This document shows, one piece after another, positions 55,501 to 59,716 of a stretch of DNA of 59,716 bases. The position numbers were made by a program, and so were the translations under genes. A model generated the notes under the pieces. It worked only from the letters and a program-made list of their open reading frames with translations. It was not told the DNA's origin and did not search any database. The stretch covers positions 1 to 59,716 of the forward strand of contig NZ_JAAHBQ010000033.1 of the NCBI RefSeq assembly GCF_020144665.1, read 5' to 3'. Numbering within the stretch: the stretch's first letter is position 1; every line of letters starts with the position of its first letter. This DNA is from Oscillatoria salina IIICB1 (lineage in GTDB: Bacteria; Cyanobacteriota; Cyanobacteriia; Cyanobacteriales; SIO1D9).

Positions 55501-55677
55501 GATATCCAAGATGAAAACTTAACTCCCGCCCAAGCTTTGCAAAATTGGGCAGCTACTTCTGTTGTTTACCCTCACTTGGACGATAGTTTACAAAATTCCT
55601 TAATTACTTGTTTAGCGATTCAGTTAACCGAAGATGAACCAGAAGATTTACCTTATTTTTTGCCAACCAATTCCTAG
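52552..55677 (+). CDS. HerA/DUF87-type ATPase
   Basis: About 1041 residues from the ATG at 52552 (a TTG lies nine codons upstream). Walker A GVPGSGKTNTSLYLLETL lies near residue 427 and Walker B HLLLVEEAHNLL near 652. The sensor-like FGQGIAIAEQNPEGLVPDV and NTNIKIAHRI segments match the HerA/VirB4-related FtsK superfamily, hexameric motors that move DNA or protein. The 400-residue N-terminal and 250-residue C-terminal regions are not recognised. No membrane helices are seen. It starts 31 bases after the pseudokinase stop and is the motor of this operon. Confidence 0.85.
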   Translation: MINSLSKWETTTAPAVAVETTETQNIVVFWGVIIPAIPDLISLERARTGMSYETALNQLLQTQKLWIQQLHGESRFTLSLRIITTGDSEQDLICGIVGKTEGKSETETIIAARNFFNKVRDTFPNGYPLEACQNANQLALLRLPFLTGETGDIHDGLTAGVIAEFRRQITQLQTITATEIPGQVGVQIDPWIPQVGNFQELFRALVCHPTPAAVAINLRPTQLTREESAYIANQARLYANIASVSRTESSQNRVLSSSFQYQEKLIEAEAASQAWTKLQTAWRNPFEMTVSIISQSSLPQSVVAALQSAIAGTSPSPSATKAVGEIIIAQREAQKMALRQNWVDLTLHHWANTYNLDRLPWLFSPEEVHSIFRLAIADRAGVWGLPSAPGAQNARRPNKIRDIPADLNLGGLQLSKKQLTQHLLICGVPGSGKTNTSLYLLETLWRQHQVPWMVLEPAKTEYRGLKAVTSLQDDLLIFSLGDERVAPFRFNPFELPEGINLDSHLGALLDLFSVSMSMWGPLPNVVEQLIQEAYKRQGFTILGDNSKLTPPCFSDLVNLIPEIVPKLGYKPETTDEITAAISVRLNKFCRGGLGQMLNTTESLNFDELMRHPVILEMSQITNSDDRAFIMGLILNRCYQYWTARRHEATGELKHLLLVEEAHNLLANASESTNQEQANPKGKAVRNFANMLAEVRGFGQGIAIAEQNPEGLVPDVMVNTNIKIAHRIVEAKNREALARSMLLTPQQEKSLASLGVGQFLYYIGGQAEPSVTIAPNFKDDITNGFNPRLTDLEINSCFQQFQANYDSVYAPLFGCPTDYSLVSCIEKGATLVEIISENPEYKHLKNKLTLQLLAAPFGAPTAELVRPILGRILVSRGANHLNSQEIKAILSSAVSFLAWQAIQEKGKIHGWLGRQKNHAHKLLVKAILSPNSQDCKSWMGICRIPQHLLELGLPHSEYTKCEAPGVFRYENKMLLAGDRSSFFEDIQDENLTPAQALQNWAATSVVYPHLDDSLQNSLITCLAIQLTEDEPEDLPYFLPTNS

Positions 55678-55696
55678 ATCATAAATAGTTAAAAAA

Positions 55697-56047
55697 ATGA
55701 TTGAAAAGTCACCTCAAACTAAAAATTCACCTGAAAAAACCAACAAAACACAAACTCCTCCCGAAAAGCAACCTGAAAAATCTACAGCACAAACTGCGCC
55801 TGGGGATAATTTTGGTCCAGCTAAAGAACCAAGCATAGATAAAACAAATAGGGATACTAATGAAGTAGGTAAAGAAAAGGGAGCATCTCCCACAGGAGGC
55901 AAAAAACAACAAGCATCAGAACTAAGTGGTGGACCAGCACCAGGTTCAGATCCCTTCAAAAATTTGCGCGAAAAGTATGGTCCTAAAAAGCCATCAGAAC
56001 AATCTCAGTCTAAAGAACAAGAACGTGGAGAGCAAAGAAAAATTTAA
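55697..56047 (+). CDS. Disordered Pro/Lys/Glu-rich protein
   Basis: A 116-residue protein with no hydrophobic core, rich in Lys, Pro, Glu, Gln and Thr (SPEKTNKTQTPPEKQPEK). Near its end it has NLREKYGPKKPSEQ, whose (L)xxxYG core recurs in the next protein. Located 19 bases after the ATPase gene. It could be a substrate, tether or regulator of the operon. Confidence 0.6.
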   Translation: MIEKSPQTKNSPEKTNKTQTPPEKQPEKSTAQTAPGDNFGPAKEPSIDKTNRDTNEVGKEKGASPTGGKKQQASELSGGPAPGSDPFKNLREKYGPKKPSEQSQSKEQERGEQRKI

Positions 56048-56050
56048 AAA

Positions 56051-56824
56051 ATGACAAATAACTCAGATTATTGGAAAAATTTGCAAGCAGACATTGCTCG
56101 CTCAAAACTAAGAATGTTTGGAGGGCGACCAAATCTAAATGAAAATAACTCAAATAGCAATGAAAAAACTAATAGCAGTAGTCCTAGTCGAGTAGGTGAA
56201 GCGCAACTACCAAAGCTAAAATCTGTTCGACCTGCTTTGAAGAAAATGTATGACGACTATGACCAACAACAAGCAGAGAGAAAACAAAAATTAGATTCAG
56301 TGGACGATCGCTATAATGTCTTAGACAATGCACTGACTAAGAAAAGAAAGCCATCACCAAATTCCGACAAACAGGAAGTTAAAACTCATCCTCAACTTAA
56401 AGGAGATTACGGACAGAATGGTAAAAGAACACCAGAACAACCTGGTACAAAAAGCGATGGCAATCCACAACTAAACGAATCAAGAAATCCAAGCAATAAT
56501 TACAATAATGCTGATTCTCCTAGAATTAGAAAAACTGAAAAACCAGGAAATTTTACGCCATATTTAAGAGAAGCACAAGCTCACAAATCAGCACAACCCA
56601 AAGAAAATTATCCTCAAAAATCTGAGGGTCGCCAGAAATTAGAAGCCTTGAAAAACCAAGGTAATTCTGCTAATAATTTTGATTCACAAGCTCACAAACC
56701 AGCACAACCCAAAGAAAATTCTCAGGGAAATCGACAAAAACTAGCTGAGAATTACGGGAAACAATCTCCTAAATCTGAACCAGTGAGAAGTAGAGATAGC
56801 AGCGAAATTCGCAATCAAAGTTAA
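56051..56824 (+). CDS. Disordered Asn/Gln/Lys-rich protein with internal repeats
   Basis: A 257-residue hydrophilic protein starting three bases after the preceding stop. Only residues about 60-110 look helical (LKKMYDDYDQQQAERKQKLD). The blocks AHKSAQPKEN and AHKPAQPKEN are internal repeats, and LKGDYG and LAENYG echo LREKYG of the gene before. No signal peptide is seen. The last gene of the operon. Confidence 0.6.
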   Translation: MTNNSDYWKNLQADIARSKLRMFGGRPNLNENNSNSNEKTNSSSPSRVGEAQLPKLKSVRPALKKMYDDYDQQQAERKQKLDSVDDRYNVLDNALTKKRKPSPNSDKQEVKTHPQLKGDYGQNGKRTPEQPGTKSDGNPQLNESRNPSNNYNNADSPRIRKTEKPGNFTPYLREAQAHKSAQPKENYPQKSEGRQKLEALKNQGNSANNFDSQAHKPAQPKENSQGNRQKLAENYGKQSPKSEPVRSRDSSEIRNQS

Positions 56825-56845
56825 ATGGGATAATTTTATTTACCA

Positions 56846-58906
56846 TTAACTGGGAAAGTGAACGACAATCATGGAATTTCTGGGGTTAGTCCGCGCGATC
56901 GCTTCTGGCTCAATCCCAATGGCGGGCATCGGGAGATAATGAGGATAGGTAATTGCGGTTAAAATCAGTAAATCGTCGATTTGCAGCATTCGAGAGACTT
57001 TTTTGACAAATTTGCCTCGGACGCGCATAATCGTCGTTTCTGGGCTTAATCCGACGGCTTCAGGCTTAAATTTGAAGTTGGGTGCATCGGTAACAACGAC
57101 GACTAGCTGAAGATTGGCTTTGAGTGCAGTTGCGGTATTTTTGGCTAAGGTGACTGTTTGCTGGAAAATAGGTGAGGCAATTTCGGTATCGACTGCGGCT
57201 AACAAAACTCGTTTGGTGTTCTTGATTGGCTGAGGAAAACGACTGATTAATATTGGTACGCTAGCACCTCTAATCACATTATCCAGGACGCTGCCAAAAA
57301 AGTTTTCGCGAGTTGTAGAATATCCTTTCCAACCACAGATAATTAAGCTAGCATTACGTTCAGTAGCGCTACGCAGAATGCCTTTGTCGATCGCGTCGTC
57401 AACTCTCCCAATGGGTTCGACTTGTGTAACTGCGGCATGAGCGATCGCTTCGGCGGCTGCTAGTAATTGTTGTTGCAGTAGTTTCGCTTCTGCGGTTACT
57501 GTTCCCAGTTTATCAGAAATTACGTGCAAAGGTAACAATGTTCCTTTACTGGTTTTTGCCAAAATTAAAGCTAATTGCAGCAAATTATCTTCGGTATTTG
57601 GGTTAGCAACAGGTACTAAAACTCTCTTGGTTAATGGTTGAATTGGATCTTGTTCTTCCATAGTTGTTGCTTCCTGGGGCTTAACTTTTTTCCCCCACTT
57701 TTGCGTAATCCAAGGAGAAGCAATACAAGTAACTAAAATCATGGCAATAATACCATTAACAGTCAAGCGATCTACTAATTCAATTTCGTAAGCAACGGTA
57801 ATCGCGGCTAAGGTTGAAGCTGCTTGGGCTACAGATAAACCAAACATTACCATAATACTGGGAAAGCGAAAGCGAAAATATTTTCCTGGCAACCAAGCTG
57901 CAAAAAATTTACTAACAACTTCCGCAAGAATCATTACCCCTGCAACTAAAAGTGATTTCGGTTCTTTTACTAAGATTAGTGGGTCGATTAACATCCCCAC
58001 TGAAATTAAGAAAAATGGCACAAATAAGGTATTCCCAATAAACTCAATCCGATTCATTAACGGACTCAGTTGTGGGATGAGTTGGGTAATGGCAATTCCT
58101 GCTAAAAATGCGCCAATAATCGGCTCAATTTCAATTAAACCAGCAACATAAGAAACGACAAACAAAGTTGCGAGAACAAAGATAAATTCTGCGCTTTCGT
58201 CATGTCCGAAACGGCGAAAAAACCAACGTCCGATTTTGGGAACTCCCCATAAAGTAGCGAAAGTGTAGATAGTTAAAGCAGGAATAATAAACAACCAAAA
58301 ATTTAAAGTCAAGTCCCCCGCATGGGCTTTAACTACTACCGCCAAAACTAACAAAGCCAGCACATTAGTAATTAATGTTCCACCTAAAGTAGCGGTGACA
58401 GATTGACTTCGCATAATCCCCAATTTGGCGAGGACTGGTAATGCTAAAAGCGTGTGGGAAGCAAAGCAAGAAGCAACTAAAATTGAAGCTAAAATACCGT
58501 ACCCTAGCATTAACATTGCCACAGTACCTAATACCATTGGCAAGGTGAAAGTTGCTAACCCAAAAATCACTGCTTTGCCAGCATTTAATTTTAGGTCATC
58601 GAGGCTAGTTTCTAACCCCGCCATAAACATTAAAAATAGCAACCCCACTGTACCTAATAGCACAATCGTACTATCTCGCTCTAACAAACCGAGAAAATTA
58701 GGTCCTACCAACGCCCCGGCAATAATTAAACCGACAATCCCCGGAAGTTGCACTCTCTCGAACAATAACGGTGCAACTAACATTATGGCTAAAATTAACA
58801 AAAAAACGGCTACAGGGTCAGTAATCGGCGCAGAAAATAGAACTGAGCCAATGAACCAACCGGGTTGCATCCCACTGAAAAAAGTTAATGGAAATAGCGT
58901 TAACAA
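56846..58906 (-). CDS. CPA2-family cation/proton antiporter with USP-like domains
   Basis: A 686-residue protein. The TTG at 58906 has AAAGGAG upstream; an ATG twelve codons later is an alternative. Residues about 25-405 form about 12 membrane helices of a Na+(K+)/H+ exchanger, with LPGIVGLIIAGALVGPNFLG and FMAGLETSLDDLK. Residues about 425-560 and 575-685 resemble two universal stress protein-like cytoplasmic domains (RVLVPVANPNTEDN and RVLLAAVDTE). The substrate ion is not deducible. It converges with the disordered-protein gene. Confidence 0.9.
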   Translation of the reverse strand: MLTLFPLTFFSGMQPGWFIGSVLFSAPITDPVAVFLLILAIMLVAPLLFERVQLPGIVGLIIAGALVGPNFLGLLERDSTIVLLGTVGLLFLMFMAGLETSLDDLKLNAGKAVIFGLATFTLPMVLGTVAMLMLGYGILASILVASCFASHTLLALPVLAKLGIMRSQSVTATLGGTLITNVLALLVLAVVVKAHAGDLTLNFWLFIIPALTIYTFATLWGVPKIGRWFFRRFGHDESAEFIFVLATLFVVSYVAGLIEIEPIIGAFLAGIAITQLIPQLSPLMNRIEFIGNTLFVPFFLISVGMLIDPLILVKEPKSLLVAGVMILAEVVSKFFAAWLPGKYFRFRFPSIMVMFGLSVAQAASTLAAITVAYEIELVDRLTVNGIIAMILVTCIASPWITQKWGKKVKPQEATTMEEQDPIQPLTKRVLVPVANPNTEDNLLQLALILAKTSKGTLLPLHVISDKLGTVTAEAKLLQQQLLAAAEAIAHAAVTQVEPIGRVDDAIDKGILRSATERNASLIICGWKGYSTTRENFFGSVLDNVIRGASVPILISRFPQPIKNTKRVLLAAVDTEIASPIFQQTVTLAKNTATALKANLQLVVVVTDAPNFKFKPEAVGLSPETTIMRVRGKFVKKVSRMLQIDDLLILTAITYPHYLPMPAIGIEPEAIARTNPRNSMIVVHFPS

Positions 58907-59033
58907 TCAAGTTTCTCCTTTAGTAGCCAAGTTTGGCGATTGGGGTGGTAGCTAAACGGATCTCGCTACTCAACTTAACTATAGTTCCCTTAATCTCTCG
59001 TTCTTTCGTTGCCTTTCTCCGGCAGGTAACGAA

Positions 59034-59081
59034 ACGTCGAGGCTCTGCCTCCATTCGAGATACTTTACGGGAGGCGGAGCC
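59034..59081. repeat. GC-rich inverted repeat
   Basis: GGCTCTGCCTCC (59041-59052) pairs with GGAGGCGGAGCC (59070-59081), one G-U pair. This is a type of dispersed palindrome frequent in cyanobacterial spacers, here between the antiporter and DUF1499 genes. Confidence 0.7.
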
Positions 59082-59108
59082 ACGTCACCAGAGTTCGCCA
59101 GGAAAAAG

Positions 59109-59492
59109 TTACGAGAGTTTCGCTCTAATTGCTTCAATTCGCTTGCGATTTACGCCCAAATCGGATTTACCAAGCCGAGAAGCCGATCGCACATGAACTA
59201 CTTTTGCGTGATCATCGCGATAGAATTCCACATCATCAACAAAACCCATTAATTGACTGGTAAATTCAGCGTAAAGATAGGTATCAGTAACTTCAATAAT
59301 ATTAGTTCTTTCCATACCTTCAACGATTTGCTTAATAGTAGCAATCTCGATATAAGGTAAAGGTTCAATTTGATGTTCTTTATCGGTACTTTGGCTGTTG
59401 ACGCAGTTGGGAGAATTGGGACAAGTAGCTAATTTGCCGTCTTTTACTCCCAAGTTTTTCGGTTTTGTTCCAGAGAATGAAAAGATGCCCAT
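59109..59492 (-). CDS. DUF1499 family protein
   Basis: A protein of about 127 residues from the ATG at 59492; a TTG start at 59513 is in frame. The family pattern CPNSPNCVNSQ, followed by TDTYLYAEFTSQLMGFVDDVEF and RSASRLGKSDLGVNRKRI, identifies DUF1499. Function is unknown; the two Cys of CPNSPNC are conserved in the family. Confidence 0.85.
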   Translation of the reverse strand: MGIFSFSGTKPKNLGVKDGKLATCPNSPNCVNSQSTDKEHQIEPLPYIEIATIKQIVEGMERTNIIEVTDTYLYAEFTSQLMGFVDDVEFYRDDHAKVVHVRSASRLGKSDLGVNRKRIEAIRAKLS

Positions 59493-59539
59493 TGGTTCAA
59501 TTGTGATTTTCAATAATCTTTATTGTAATACTATTTTCC

Positions 59540-59716
59540 GTCTAACCTAACCCCCAGCACCCTTCCCTCCGAGGGAAGGGGGAGTAATTAGTAGCTTTAA
59601 TATCTTACTAATTAACTAAATTCTCCCCTCTCCTTGTAGGAGATGGGTTGGGGGAGAGGTGATAATAATTTGAAGCAGTAACGTTGTCTAACCTAACCCC
59701 CAGCACCCTTCCCTCC
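59540..59716. repeat. Dispersed intergenic repeat, two copies
   Basis: A 31-base unit beginning GTCTAACCTAACCCCCAGC occurs at 59540-59570 and again at 59686-59716, where the window ends. Between them are GAGGGAAGGGGGAG and GAGATGGGTTGGGGGAGAGG stretches complementary to the unit. This is a palindromic repeat typical of cyanobacterial spacers. Confidence 0.8.

Noticed and set aside
49050-56824. Calling the operon a true type VII secretion system
   Set aside because: No WXG100-type substrate and no EssC-like FHA-FtsK fusion are present, so only an analogy of parts is claimed.

Overview
The window is a cyanobacterial chromosome segment. It carries cytochrome b6f genes (petB, petD), the D1-processing protease ctpA, Form IB Rubisco (rbcL-rbcX-rbcS), beta-carboxysome genes (ccmK2-K1-L-M-N, ccmO, ccmK3, ccmK4) and frequent HIP1-type GCGATCGC palindromes. 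The beta-type carboxysome and moderate AT bias fit a beta-cyanobacterium; genus cannot be decided from the sequence alone.

Layout. 0.3-7.2 kb: minus-strand envelope and sugar genes (zinc-ribbon protein, RDD/pentapeptide membrane protein, GT4 glycosyltransferase, GDP-mannose dehydratase) plus a small secreted protein. 7.3-11.7 kb: petB-petD, an integrase remnant, ctpA and a 42-residue membrane protein. 12.2-36.3 kb: a carbon-concentrating superlocus with cupB-ndhD4-ndhF4 (CO2 uptake NDH-1) divergent from ccmK2K1LMN, then rbcLXS, a CcmS-like assembly chaperone, raf1, ccmO and ccmK3-ccmK4. Inside it sits an island of two near-identical Ser/Thr kinases around a Cache/ligand-gated-channel fusion and a PstS-like lipoprotein. 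36.3-48.5 kb: a lone OppC-type permease, HD protein, CYP120-like P450, a membrane-anchored FtsZ-like protein, a Pmp3/YqaE peptide, tRNA-Gly(CCC), RNase III, a fasciclin protein, and a response regulator downstream of a PhoD-like phosphatase. 49.0-56.8 kb: a seven-gene plus-strand operon of FHA protein, small membrane protein, TPR protein, pseudokinase, HerA/DUF87 ATPase and two disordered proteins. 56.8-59.5 kb: a CPA2 antiporter and a DUF1499 protein.

How the genes work together. NDH-1 with CupB hydrates CO2 to bicarbonate. CcmK/L/O build the shell, CcmM and CcmN link Rubisco to it, RbcX and Raf1 assemble Rubisco, and CcmS probably assists CcmK1. Almost the whole Rubisco and carboxysome assembly programme is therefore within 24 kb.

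Best candidates for undescribed biology: (i) the FHA-pseudokinase-HerA operon at 49.0-56.8 kb, whose parts resemble those of type VII secretion by analogy only; (ii) the coiled-coil FtsZ-like protein at 40.0-41.7 kb; (iii) the Cache-channel fusion beside an altered PstS; (iv) a kinase fused to a Pmp3/YqaE domain; (v) two structured IS200/IS605-end-like elements flanking ccmO-ccmK4-ccmK3. All assignments come from reading the sequence; no database search was run.
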